A stretch of 64,000 nucleotides of DNA, taken from contig ONHA01000008.1 in the NCBI GenBank assembly GCA_900317515.1, positions 1 through 64,000 on the forward strand, written 5' to 3'. Each line of letters opens with the position of its first letter. Position 1 is the first letter of the stretch. Below are positions 25,230 to 32,550 of this stretch, one piece after another. Source of the DNA: an uncultured Eubacteriales bacterium. GTDB taxonomy: Bacteria > Bacillota > Clostridia > Lachnospirales > Lachnospiraceae. Below the pieces are notes generated by a model, which was given only the letters and a program-made list of their open reading frames with translations, did no database searches and had not been told where the DNA came from. Position numbers and translations under genes: made by a program.

Positions 25230-25622
25230 ATGGCACTGGAAAACGCAAAAAAATTCGTGGAAATGATTGAGAACGACAAGGCTTTAAAGGAGCGCATCGC
25301 GAAGATGCAGCCGGAAGAGAGCCTCGCGGCCGCAAAAGAACTTGGCCTTTTTTTCACTTTAGAGGAACTGAAGGAAGCCGGAAAGGCCGCAGCGTCGCGG
25401 AACCTTGAAGCTGACGAGCTCGGAGAAGTCGCCGGAGGAATCTTTATGCCGCCTGTTACGGATTGGAACAATGGCTGTCCGGGCAATTCACAAGGTCGTC
25501 ATCTGTGGGTAAAGACAGGCCATGAGGAAGAGCCGCACAGTTTTCTGTGGTGGGATTATACAGAAGGATATGACCACGAGGAGTGTACGCTTTGTGGGCA
25601 AACAAGAAGAGTTCGTGTCTGA
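25230..25622 (+). CDS. Nif11-type leader peptide (putative RiPP precursor)
   Basis: 130 residues. Residues 1-66 are a Nif11-like leader (NAKKFVEMIENDKALKERIAK...AAAKELGLFFTLEEL) ending in the double-glycine site DELGEVAGG at 69-70. The predicted core is 60 residues (71-130) with Cys83, Cys119 and Cys122, many Trp/Tyr/His, and a C-terminal CTLCGQTRR that looks like a zinc knuckle. No radical SAM enzyme, LanM-type synthetase or peptidase-ABC transporter is nearby. Either a maturase elsewhere acts on it or it works unmodified. Strong AAAGGAGG site; closed by a terminator. Confidence 0.85.
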   Translation: MALENAKKFVEMIENDKALKERIAKMQPEESLAAAKELGLFFTLEELKEAGKAAASRNLEADELGEVAGGIFMPPVTDWNNGCPGNSQGRHLWVKTGHEEEPHSFLWWDYTEGYDHEECTLCGQTRRVRV

Positions 25623-25648
25623 CAGGCAGAACGGAGAGACAGATAATC

Positions 25649-25695
25649 AAAAAAGCCGTGCAAAAAGGCTTCCTCCCCTTTTTGCACGGCTTTTT
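25649..25695 (+). terminator. Strong terminator after the Nif11 gene
   Basis: A near-perfect stem of about 18 bp (AAAAAGCCGTGCAAAAAGG and complement) with an 8-nt loop, ending in five T. Confidence 0.93.
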
Positions 25696-25700
25696 GATTC

Positions 25701-25742
25701 ATCCGGTTTGTGTCTGGATATACCGGTGCGGTGAAACCGGAT
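25701..25742. repeat. Inverted repeat at the left edge of the AT-rich island
   Basis: ATCCGGTTT and AAACCGGAT, 24 nt apart. It lies in the 368-nt gap 25623-25990, which holds the Nif11 terminator, this repeat and the island promoter but no gene I can see. GC-rich composition ends just after it. Confidence 0.5.
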
Positions 25743-25921
25743 TCATGTCACAACTCGTTCTAGGCTGAGATACCAGCCGATCTCTGTTTGCTTTTTAATA
25801 GGTGAAACTCCTTAAAGACAAGACTTTTTGGAAAGGCAATTCGGAGAAATCGTAAAAACAATGTATACACGGAGCGATAAAGTTATTATTCAGGAAAACT
25901 ATAGAAACGCTGTATAACCGC

Positions 25922-25950
25922 TTGACCAATTTCGCTTAAACGAATATAAT
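25922..25950 (+). promoter_or_regulatory. Promoter of the restriction-modification operon
   Basis: TTGACC, 17-bp spacer, TATAAT, about 40 nt before the GTG of the small HTH gene. It is the only strong promoter I see for the five genes that follow. Confidence 0.8.
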
Positions 25951-25990
25951 ATATTTGTTGATTTATACCCATTCTTCATGGAGGTATCTT

Positions 25991-26161
25991 GTGAACGGAT
26001 ATATTACTGTACAAGACGCGGCTAAAAAGTGGGAAATTAGCGAACGTCAAGTTCAAATTCTTTGCAAAAGCGGGCGTATAGACGGAGCTCAGAAGCTAAG
26101 TCGTATTTGGATTATTCCAGAAAAAGCCGAAAAGCCTACTAAATCTGCTGATATGAGGTGA
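25991..26161 (+). CDS. Small HTH DNA-binding protein at the head of the R-M operon
   Basis: 56 residues from a GTG start 5 nt after GGAGGT. MerR/excisionase-type winged HTH: YITVQDAAKKWEISERQVQILCKSGRIDGAQKLSRIWIIPEKAEKP. It ends 7 nt before the methyltransferase gene. Such proteins frequently head R-M operons and may serve as controller, but equally could be a leftover excisionase-like protein. AT-rich codon use like the rest of the island. Confidence 0.8.
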   Translation: MNGYITVQDAAKKWEISERQVQILCKSGRIDGAQKLSRIWIIPEKAEKPTKSADMR

Positions 26162-26168
26162 ATATAGG

Positions 26169-27359
26169 ATGGTTAGCAATACCCTTACAATGCTGGATCT
26201 CTTTGCCGGAGCTGGTGGGCTATCAGAAGGCTTATCAGAGGCTGGCTTTCATAGCCTTTTTGCTTCAGAAATTGTCCCGGTATACGCTGAGACATACAAG
26301 AAAAACCATCCATCTGCGAAAGTGCTAACGGCTGACATTCGTACACTTGATGCTGAACAGATTAGAGAAGAACTTAGGTTACAAAAAGGCGAACTGGATC
26401 TTTTAGCTGGTGGGCCCCCGTGTCAGGGATTTTCAATAAATGCTCCAGTTAGAAGCGTGCTTGATCAACGTAACCATCTATTCAAAGAATATCTTCGCTT
26501 TGTGGACGCCTTTCAGCCAAGAGCTGTTCTCATAGAAAATGTACCTGGGCTAGTGTCTTTTGAACACGGGGCAACATTACACGCAATTCTTGATTCTCTT
26601 GCCGAATTAGGTTATGGGGCGGATGTCCGAATTCTTGGTGCGGCCTATTATGGGGTTCCTCAAATGCGTTGGAGAACCATTATCATTGGCGTAAGAGGAA
26701 CAGAGCTTCCTACGATGGCTTTCCCCGAGCCGATTTATCACGCTCCGATTAGGCCGAATTTCACAACAACGTTTGATGGACAAGTCTTGGTAAAATATCC
26801 GTCAGAAATAGCGTCATCTCACTTTACTACTGTTCAAGAAGCTATAGGTGATTTGCCGCCTCTTAAGGCTGGTGAAAAAGGGGCTACTGTAAAAGAATAT
26901 CTCTGTGCTCCTCTATGCGATTATCAAAGAAGGTTACGCATAGGAAGTAGCGGAGTCTATAATCATGAAGCTCCAAAGCTTTCAAAAATCAATCTGGAGC
27001 GCTTGAAATACATAAAACCTGGCGGTAACTGGACTGACATACCCGATGATATGTTGCCAAAGGGAATGCAACTTGCGAGAAAATCTGATCATACAAAACG
27101 GTATGGAAGAGTGAAACCTGACGGATTGGCATCGACAATACTAACGAAGTGTGATCCGCATTGGGGAGCTTTTTTCCACTATGAACAAGAACGATCCTTT
27201 ACGGTCCGAGAAGCCGCAAGAATACAGTCGTTCCCTGATCATTATATCTTTATAGGATCGCAAGCGGAACAATTCGCTCAAGTTGGAAACGCAGTTCCAC
27301 CGCTATTGGCAGAAGCTGTTGGACTTGCAATAAAGTCTATTTTACAGGAGGTAAAATAA
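26169..27359 (+). CDS. DNA (cytosine-5) methyltransferase
   Basis: 396 residues with all core C5-MTase motifs: LDLFAGAGGLSEGL (I, SAM binding), GGPPCQGFS (IV, catalytic Cys), IENVPGLV (VI), QMRWRTIIIGVRG (VIII) and GNAVPPLLAEAVG (X). The target-recognition part (about residues 200-320) is full length. It methylates a cytosine in the recognition site and protects host DNA from the endonuclease encoded 1 nt downstream. If the endonuclease is truly NotI-like, a GC-rich target is expected. AT-rich, foreign-looking codon use. Confidence 0.96.
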   Translation: MVSNTLTMLDLFAGAGGLSEGLSEAGFHSLFASEIVPVYAETYKKNHPSAKVLTADIRTLDAEQIREELRLQKGELDLLAGGPPCQGFSINAPVRSVLDQRNHLFKEYLRFVDAFQPRAVLIENVPGLVSFEHGATLHAILDSLAELGYGADVRILGAAYYGVPQMRWRTIIIGVRGTELPTMAFPEPIYHAPIRPNFTTTFDGQVLVKYPSEIASSHFTTVQEAIGDLPPLKAGEKGATVKEYLCAPLCDYQRRLRIGSSGVYNHEAPKLSKINLERLKYIKPGGNWTDIPDDMLPKGMQLARKSDHTKRYGRVKPDGLASTILTKCDPHWGAFFHYEQERSFTVREAARIQSFPDHYIFIGSQAEQFAQVGNAVPPLLAEAVGLAIKSILQEVK

Positions 27360-27360
27360 T

Positions 27361-28284
27361 ATGGCGGGCTATATCTCTGAATTCTTCGGATATCGAGCAG
27401 AGGACTCTTCTGCCGTTGCCCTTTGCGCAGCAAATCAAAAGAGGTGTCCGTTTCTTGGGACACAGTGCACAAAAGTTCTGTCTCGAGATCGTACAGTTTC
27501 TGGTGTCTGCTCTATACATCAGAGTTCAGATAAATCTCCTGATGTCATTTGCTGCCCAATAAGAATATACGCTGATGACTATAAAATGCTGAAAACTATA
27601 GCACAATCCGCATTTAAAAAAGAATACAACCTCTATTCTGGCCGAGCCGCTGTTGCCAGGGCAAAAACCGAAGGAGGAGCTATTGCTGTCTTTGGACATG
27701 GATGGGGTGGAGAGTTACGCCTGCCTCAGAGGAAAGGAACAGGATCATATTTTGTTGATTGGGTTCTTGCGCTTTTAGATGAAACAGGTGAATTGATAGA
27801 ATTTACCGCCATTGAGGTTCAGGCTATTGATACTACCGGAAATTATCGAGAGGCAAGAGCGGCGTTATTAAAAGACAGATCCTTGAAATCCGATACAGTT
27901 GGATTAAACTGGGAGAATGTTTCGAAACGAATTATCCCGCAGCTTATATACAAAGGTCAGGTGTTGCAACGAGAGGATTTATGCCGTACAGGACTTTACT
28001 TTGTATGCCCGCGTCCTGTTTATGATCGTGTGTTGAATAGACTTGGCGGAAAGGATAAAATACCTAAATTTCCGACACAGCCAGCATCAATTCACTTCAT
28101 TTCATACGATTACTTGAGCTCGTTTTCTGATACTGCAGATGGAGAAATTGTTCCATTGGGTATTACAGAGGAGCATTGCACAACTGTTTATAAGGTTCAA
28201 GAAGCGTTCTCGGCTATGGACTTGCCGGAAGGAAACGTATATCGAGATGCAATAATGCGCTCACTATATGGCAATGAAGAGTGA
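27361..28284 (+). CDS. NotI-family type II restriction endonuclease
   Basis: 307 residues. The N-terminus YISEFFGYR, a four-Cys cluster (Cys29 in RCPFL, Cys36, Cys50 in SGVCS, Cys65 in CCPIR) and the PD-(D/E)XK core WGGELRL...YFVDWVLA...AIEVQAIDTTGNY follow the pattern I recall for NotI (FIAEFFGHR, CPFL, SRGVC, FSFDW, LEIQTMD). NotI uses the Cys cluster to bind iron and cleaves an 8-bp GC site; Asp in VDW and Glu/Gln in EVQ would be catalytic here. Adjacent to its methyltransferase in a classic type II arrangement. The specificity is not readable from sequence. Confidence 0.85.
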   Translation: MAGYISEFFGYRAEDSSAVALCAANQKRCPFLGTQCTKVLSRDRTVSGVCSIHQSSDKSPDVICCPIRIYADDYKMLKTIAQSAFKKEYNLYSGRAAVARAKTEGGAIAVFGHGWGGELRLPQRKGTGSYFVDWVLALLDETGELIEFTAIEVQAIDTTGNYREARAALLKDRSLKSDTVGLNWENVSKRIIPQLIYKGQVLQREDLCRTGLYFVCPRPVYDRVLNRLGGKDKIPKFPTQPASIHFISYDYLSSFSDTADGEIVPLGITEEHCTTVYKVQEAFSAMDLPEGNVYRDAIMRSLYGNEE

Positions 28285-28373
28285 AAAAGGTAAAGGTTGT
28301 ATTAATAAAGGGAATATTACTGGCCGCAGGCGGTGCTTTTGACGCATTGCTTATAAAGAACCAAGCGGAGTGA
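28281..28373 (+). CDS. Possible 30-aa coupled micro-ORF
   Basis: GTG overlaps the endonuclease stop (GTGA) and opens a 30-codon frame with a hydrophobic middle (VVLIKGILLAAGGAF) that ends at TGA; the ATPase gene's GAGGAG site overlaps that stop. It could be a tiny protein, a coupling device or a remnant. No independent ribosome binding site. Confidence 0.3.
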   Translation: MKKVKVVLIKGILLAAGGAFDALLIKNQAE

Positions 28374-28379
28374 GGAGAC

Positions 28380-30041
28380 ATGATAAAAAAATTACACATA
28401 ATACAGTACCGGAAACTTAAAGATTTAGAGCTGGACTTCGCACCGGGAATAAACGCGATTTCTGGAACTAATGGTACATGTAAGACATCCATACTGCACT
28501 TATTTAGCAATTCACTTCAAGCGGTTACCAGCAGTTGTGATTGGGTAACCGATAAAAAATGTCTACAAGTGATAAATGCCGTAAACGCTGTGACAAACCC
28601 CAAAGTTGAGACTTTAACACGTGGTGATAAGCAATACAATGACCCTGCACACGGAGTTAGTGGAGTGCTGTTTAATGTTGACTATTGGGGTCAGGAGTCT
28701 CTTGGGTTCCGACGTCACAATTCTTCTATTAATACCCGGTACGCAATCAAACCGTTATACAAAAGAGGTTCTCACGAAAAGTTGCCGTATTGCCCCGTTA
28801 TTTATCTTGGGTTGTCCAGGCTTGTGCCTTATGGTGAATTTCAAAATGACGAAGCAATTGAAGGCATACGCAAAGCACTTCCTGCTGAATACCAAAATGA
28901 GATTAACGAGTTATATAGAAAATTCACGCACTATGAAATCACATATAGTTCAGCACAGCAAATGGGTGATTTAAAAACGCGAGCTGAGTTTTCAAGTAAT
29001 TTTGAAGGCATTGATTCGAATACAATATCTGCCGGTGAAGATAATCTTTATATTATTCTTGCGGCCATCGTGTCATTGAAGTATTACTATAATTCAATTA
29101 ACTCACAGCGTGATATCGAAAGTGTTATACTTGTGGATGAACTAGATGCAACGCTACACCCTGCGTATCAGATTAAGGTTTTAAATGTTCTCAGGGAGTA
29201 TTGTGCACAATATAAAATTCAAGCGGTATTTACAACGCATAGTATGTCAGCTATTGAAGATTTACTTGCCAAAAAAGATAATGTCATTTATCTTCTCGAT
29301 AACATTACGAGTGTTGTAAAAATGGATGACCCTGATTTTTATAAAATCAAAATGCATTTGAGCTCTCTGACAAAAGAGAATATATATCAAGACAAAATAA
29401 TTCCAATCTTTACTGAAGACGCAGAAGCCAGATTCTTGCTAGGGATGATGTTTGATTATTTTTCTTATAAACATCCAGAAGAATTTGCATCAGTTCATAA
29501 TCTGTTTTATTTGGTAAAGGCCAGCCTTGGAGCTGATAGTTTGTCTGATATTTTTAAAGATAGCAAAATGCTTCGCATGACGATGAGTTCCATTTGTGTG
29601 TTGGATGGAGACCATACGTCTGATCTCTCCAATTGCATTATCGCTTTACCAGGAAAGAACAACCACGATGCACCGGCGGGATTGTCTCCAGAACAACTCC
29701 TTTTAGAATACGCTCAGATAATATATGACGCTGATGATGCTTTTTGGACGGACCGTGTAATCGTAGATAAAGGATATAGCAAGCCTTATTATTTGGAGCA
29801 TATCCGTGATCCATGGCAGCAATTTCAAGATGATGAAGCAAATGGAAGAGCAAACAAGAAACGTAGAGTGTTTGTAAAGGAGCTGTTTAATAGCGAAAAG
29901 ACATTTTTTGAATTGCTATTTAAACATTGGTTACATAACCCAGAAAATACAGCTACTCTAAATAAGTTCTACTACGATTTGAAGATATTGTTCAAAAAAG
30001 TCGCTATGTATAACGAAATAAATCCTAATGAATGGAAATAG
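28380..30041 (+). CDS. OLD-like ATPase with putative TOPRIM nuclease domain
   Basis: 553 residues. ABC/SMC-type ATPase: Walker A GTNGTCKTS (about 29-37; the usual GKS/T lysine is in CKTS), Walker B VILVDELDATLHP (about 248-258) and the switch FTTHSMSAI. The C-terminal half has IPIFTEDAEARFL (about 340) and SICVLDGDHTSD (about 405-412), matching the Glu and Asp-x-Asp positions of TOPRIM nucleases in OLD-family proteins. By family it is an anti-phage or DNA-damage-linked nuclease. It ends 26 nt before the adenine methyltransferase. TOPRIM assignment moderate. Confidence 0.75.
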   Translation: MIKKLHIIQYRKLKDLELDFAPGINAISGTNGTCKTSILHLFSNSLQAVTSSCDWVTDKKCLQVINAVNAVTNPKVETLTRGDKQYNDPAHGVSGVLFNVDYWGQESLGFRRHNSSINTRYAIKPLYKRGSHEKLPYCPVIYLGLSRLVPYGEFQNDEAIEGIRKALPAEYQNEINELYRKFTHYEITYSSAQQMGDLKTRAEFSSNFEGIDSNTISAGEDNLYIILAAIVSLKYYYNSINSQRDIESVILVDELDATLHPAYQIKVLNVLREYCAQYKIQAVFTTHSMSAIEDLLAKKDNVIYLLDNITSVVKMDDPDFYKIKMHLSSLTKENIYQDKIIPIFTEDAEARFLLGMMFDYFSYKHPEEFASVHNLFYLVKASLGADSLSDIFKDSKMLRMTMSSICVLDGDHTSDLSNCIIALPGKNNHDAPAGLSPEQLLLEYAQIIYDADDAFWTDRVIVDKGYSKPYYLEHIRDPWQQFQDDEANGRANKKRRVFVKELFNSEKTFFELLFKHWLHNPENTATLNKFYYDLKILFKKVAMYNEINPNEWK

Positions 30042-30067
30042 AATCTTGATGGAAAGGAGCTATGTAA

Positions 30068-30916
30068 ATGCCACAGACATATACGCCATTACGGTATCCT
30101 GGCGGGAAGACTAAATTATATAGCTATGTTAAAACCATCATAGATGCTAATAATCTCCATGGCACATATATAGAGCCTTTTGCCGGAGGGGCTGGGCTGG
30201 CTTTAAAACTTTTATTCAAGAATGATGTAAAACGAATTGTGATTAACGATTCAGATCCAGCAATTTATGCTATATGGCAGGCAATTCTTGAATCGCCCGA
30301 TGAACTGTGTCGTTTTATTATGGAGGTTCCATTAACTATAGATGAATGGGAGCACCAGAGAAACTTGTATATGACTTTGCATGATGCTCCTTCAATAGAA
30401 CTAGCCAAATCGGCCTTTTACTTAAACCGGACGAATATTTCTGGTGTCATAATGGGTGGTGTCATTGGCGGAAAAAAACAAACAGGAAATTATAAAATAG
30501 ATGCTCGTTTTAACAGATCTGAACTGGTTAGAAAAATCAATGATATATATCAGAAGCGAGATAATATAGATATATATAATTTAGATGCGCTTCGTTTCCT
30601 TGAGCCAGCAGTGCTTCGACATTACTATAAAGCGTTCATAAACTTTGACCCGCCTTATGTGATTAAGGGTAGTGAATTGTATATGAATGCATATCAGGAA
30701 ATAGATCATCGACGCCTTAAAGATGCCATTCAAAAATGCACCAGAAAATGGATTGTAACCTATGATGTATGTGATTTAATTGCGGAACTGTATGGAGAGT
30801 ATCGTAGTAGCTTTTTGCATCTTACCTACAGCGCAAATGGATCAAGAAAAGCCAAGGAGTATATATTCTTTAGTGATAATCTTGTAGTGCCGGATACGAT
30901 TGCATTATGTGAATAA
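30068..30916 (+). CDS. D12-class N6-adenine DNA methyltransferase (Dam-like)
   Basis: 282 residues. RYPGGKTKL (motif X), IEPFAGGAGLALKLL (motif I, SAM) and FINFDPPYV (motif IV, catalytic DPPY) occur in that order, as in the Dam/DpnM alpha class. The preceding TxPLRYPGGK block is typical. It follows the OLD-like ATPase gene with an AAAGGAG site. Its role may be to mark host DNA for the ATPase-nuclease, separate from the NotI-like pair; alternatively it could be a second modification of the same system. AT-rich codon use. Confidence 0.93.
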   Translation: MPQTYTPLRYPGGKTKLYSYVKTIIDANNLHGTYIEPFAGGAGLALKLLFKNDVKRIVINDSDPAIYAIWQAILESPDELCRFIMEVPLTIDEWEHQRNLYMTLHDAPSIELAKSAFYLNRTNISGVIMGGVIGGKKQTGNYKIDARFNRSELVRKINDIYQKRDNIDIYNLDALRFLEPAVLRHYYKAFINFDPPYVIKGSELYMNAYQEIDHRRLKDAIQKCTRKWIVTYDVCDLIAELYGEYRSSFLHLTYSANGSRKAKEYIFFSDNLVVPDTIALCE

Positions 30917-30955
30917 ATAAGTTCGAATGTTACAGTGAAAAGATTGGTGTGTGAA

Positions 30956-31114
30956 ATGGCAGGAATTGAGACAAGTAAATTCATCGCGCCGATTCTGAGA
31001 CATAAGCCCAAAGAGATTTGGATTTCCATCCTGCCCTGCCCCTCCCCTCCCGCAGCCCACTCAAAAGCGGCATGCCGGGTTATTCCCGGCAGGCCGCTAC
31101 AAGAGGAACCGTAA
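30956..31114 (+). pseudogene. Truncated KptA/Tpt1-type RNA 2'-phosphotransferase
   Basis: The frame opens with ETSKFIAPILRHKPKEIWISI, matching the KptA/Tpt1 N-terminus (SKFLSxVLRHKPExIGL). After about 25 codons it switches abruptly to a GC-rich, proline-rich tail of host-like composition and stops 1 nt before comB copy 2. Only a small fraction of the roughly 180-residue enzyme remains. The break marks the right edge of the AT-rich island. A 13-bp palindrome (GCGGCATGCCGGG, 31067-31097) follows the break. Confidence 0.6.
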
Positions 31115-31115
31115 A

Positions 31116-31808
31116 ATGAAAATCAGCATCTGCCACTTAATCGAAGGAGCAAAAAAGGCCGACGGTCTCACCGTGATCATCGACGTCTTCCGCGCCTTCT
31201 CGCTCGAGTGTTACCTCTATGCGATGGGAGCCCGCGAGATTCGGCCTGTCGGCAGGATCGAGGAGGCCTTCGCCTGGAAAAATGAAGACCCCGAATGTCT
31301 CCTCGCCGGCGAGCGCGGCGGAAAGATGTGCGAGGGGTTTGACTTCGGAAACTCGCCGTCAGCCGCAGAGAAGATCGATGTGCGCGGTAAGAGGATCATC
31401 CACACGACCAGCGCGGGAACCCAGGGGGTCGTGAACGCCGTCCACGCCGAAGAAATCATCGGCGGGGCGCTCGTGAATGCGCGGGCAATCGCGGCTTATA
31501 TTAAAAAGAAGAACCCGGAGAAGGTCTCGCTCGTGTGCATGGGCAACGGCGGCGTCAGGCCGGCAGCGGAGGACGAGCTCTGTGCGGAGTACATCAGGGC
31601 GCTGCTGCTCGGCGAGGAGATCCCGGATTTTGACGAGAGAGTGCAGCATCTTCGGATTCAGGGAGGTGAGCATTTCTTCGATCCGGAGCGGCAGGAGATA
31701 TTTCCGGAGGCGGATTTCTGGCGCTGCATCGAGTACGATAAGTTTGATTTTGTGGTGAGGATCGAGCGGGATGAGAGCGGTCTCACAGCGAGAAAGCTTG
31801 AGCGGTGA
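31116..31808 (+). CDS. comB: 2-phosphosulfolactate phosphatase-family protein, copy 2
   Basis: 230 residues, ComB family, with the same motifs as the copy at 24.4 kb. From about codon 16 to near the C-terminus the two differ only at scattered positions, in DNA as well as protein, while the first 45 bases (reading MKISICHLIEGAKKAD against MEIGIYHLLEGAREAD) and the last codons diverge. That pattern suggests duplication followed by recent gene conversion. An AGAGGAA site precedes the ATG, but no promoter of its own is evident, so it may depend on island transcription. Confidence 0.85.
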   Translation: MKISICHLIEGAKKADGLTVIIDVFRAFSLECYLYAMGAREIRPVGRIEEAFAWKNEDPECLLAGERGGKMCEGFDFGNSPSAAEKIDVRGKRIIHTTSAGTQGVVNAVHAEEIIGGALVNARAIAAYIKKKNPEKVSLVCMGNGGVRPAAEDELCAEYIRALLLGEEIPDFDERVQHLRIQGGEHFFDPERQEIFPEADFWRCIEYDKFDFVVRIERDESGLTARKLER

Positions 31809-31812
31809 CATG

Positions 31813-31848
31813 AAAACGGGGATGGTTTGGGAGAATCATCCTCGTTTT
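31813..31848. repeat. Palindrome after comB copy 2 (GGGGAYG type)
   Basis: AAAACGGGGATG and CATCCTCGTTTT form a 12-bp stem with one G-T pair, followed by TATTT. It resembles the inner part of the 6.1-kb element and probably terminates comB copy 2. Confidence 0.6.
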
Positions 31849-31854
31849 ATTTAC

Positions 31855-31892
31855 TTTACAGACCTTGAATGATGTGGTATCATAATTATGAT
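31855..31892 (+). promoter_or_regulatory. Promoter and operator of the toxin-antitoxin pair
   Basis: TTTACA, 17-bp spacer, TATCAT. The perfect palindrome ATCATAATTATGAT (31879-31892) overlaps the -10 box and start point, and a further ATTATGAT half-site follows: the expected target for Phd-type autorepression. Confidence 0.6.
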
Positions 31893-31956
31893 GGAATTAT
31901 GATGAAATATTGAGCTTCAGAGCCGATATTATAATTGTAGAAGGAGGAGGCCTGGT

Positions 31957-32226
31957 ATGATTACAATACGTCCGGTTTCAGATCTGAGATATAAATTCTC
32001 TGAAATAGAAAGCGTCGTCAGGGAGGGGGCGCCTGTTTATCTCACTAAGAACGGGTATGGAAGTATGGTTGTTATGAGTATCGAAACCTATTCGGAGCTG
32101 GTGGATCGTACAGAGGATGCACTTGATGAGGCAGATTATTATGCCGCTGTGAGCACGAAGAGGATGTCTCATGATGAGGTGTTTTCCGGAATCAGGAGGC
32201 AGTTAGATGGAAAAGAAGACGTATGA
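31957..32226 (+). CDS. Type II antitoxin, Phd/YefM family
   Basis: 89 residues. The N-terminal Phd/YefM DNA-binding fold is clear (IRPVSDLRYKFSEIESVVREGAPVYLTKNGYGSMVVMSIETYSEL), and the C-terminal tail (EVFSGIRRQLDGKE) would wrap and neutralise the toxin. It overlaps the toxin gene by 20 nt and follows a strong AAGGAGGAGG site. It should also repress the operon through the palindrome upstream. Confidence 0.93.
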   Translation: MITIRPVSDLRYKFSEIESVVREGAPVYLTKNGYGSMVVMSIETYSELVDRTEDALDEADYYAAVSTKRMSHDEVFSGIRRQLDGKEDV

Positions 32227-32524
32227 ATTGCGATATCTTCCGCTGTTTTATGAAGATCTTTCTCAAAGCATCAATTACATAAAAGAGAGGCTCCATAATC
32301 CACAAGCCGCGTCACAACTGCTGGAAGATGTTGAAGATGCTATTTTCAGAAGAAGCGACTGTGCAGAATCATTCGAACCTTATCCGACAACCAGAGAGAG
32401 AGAAACTCCATATTATACGATTTACGTCAGAAATTATGTGATATATTATGTTGTGATTGATCACACTATTATGGAAATGAGACGATTTCTCTATAAAGGA
32501 AGAAATCGTTGGGACATAATTTGA
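32207..32524 (+). CDS. Type II toxin, RelE/ParE family
   Basis: 105 residues of the RelE/ParE superfamily: ELRYLPLFYEDLSQSINYIKERL at the N-terminus, a central 'RERETPYYTIYVRNYVIYYVV' and a C-terminal MRRFLYKGRN, which corresponds to the catalytic or target-contact end. It acts either as a ribosome-dependent mRNA endonuclease (RelE) or gyrase poison (ParE); sequence alone does not decide, though the 'Y-I-ERL' opening leans to ParE. Paired with the Phd-type antitoxin. Confidence 0.92.
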   Translation: MEKKTYELRYLPLFYEDLSQSINYIKERLHNPQAASQLLEDVEDAIFRRSDCAESFEPYPTTRERETPYYTIYVRNYVIYYVVIDHTIMEMRRFLYKGRNRWDII

Positions 32525-32550
32525 CCAAAACGGATTTCAAGGAGACTCTA

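Noticed and set aside
24420..31808. Composite transposon with comB copies as terminal elements
   Set aside because: ComB is not a transposase; no terminal inverted repeats or target duplications are visible next to the copies, and no transposase gene lies between them.
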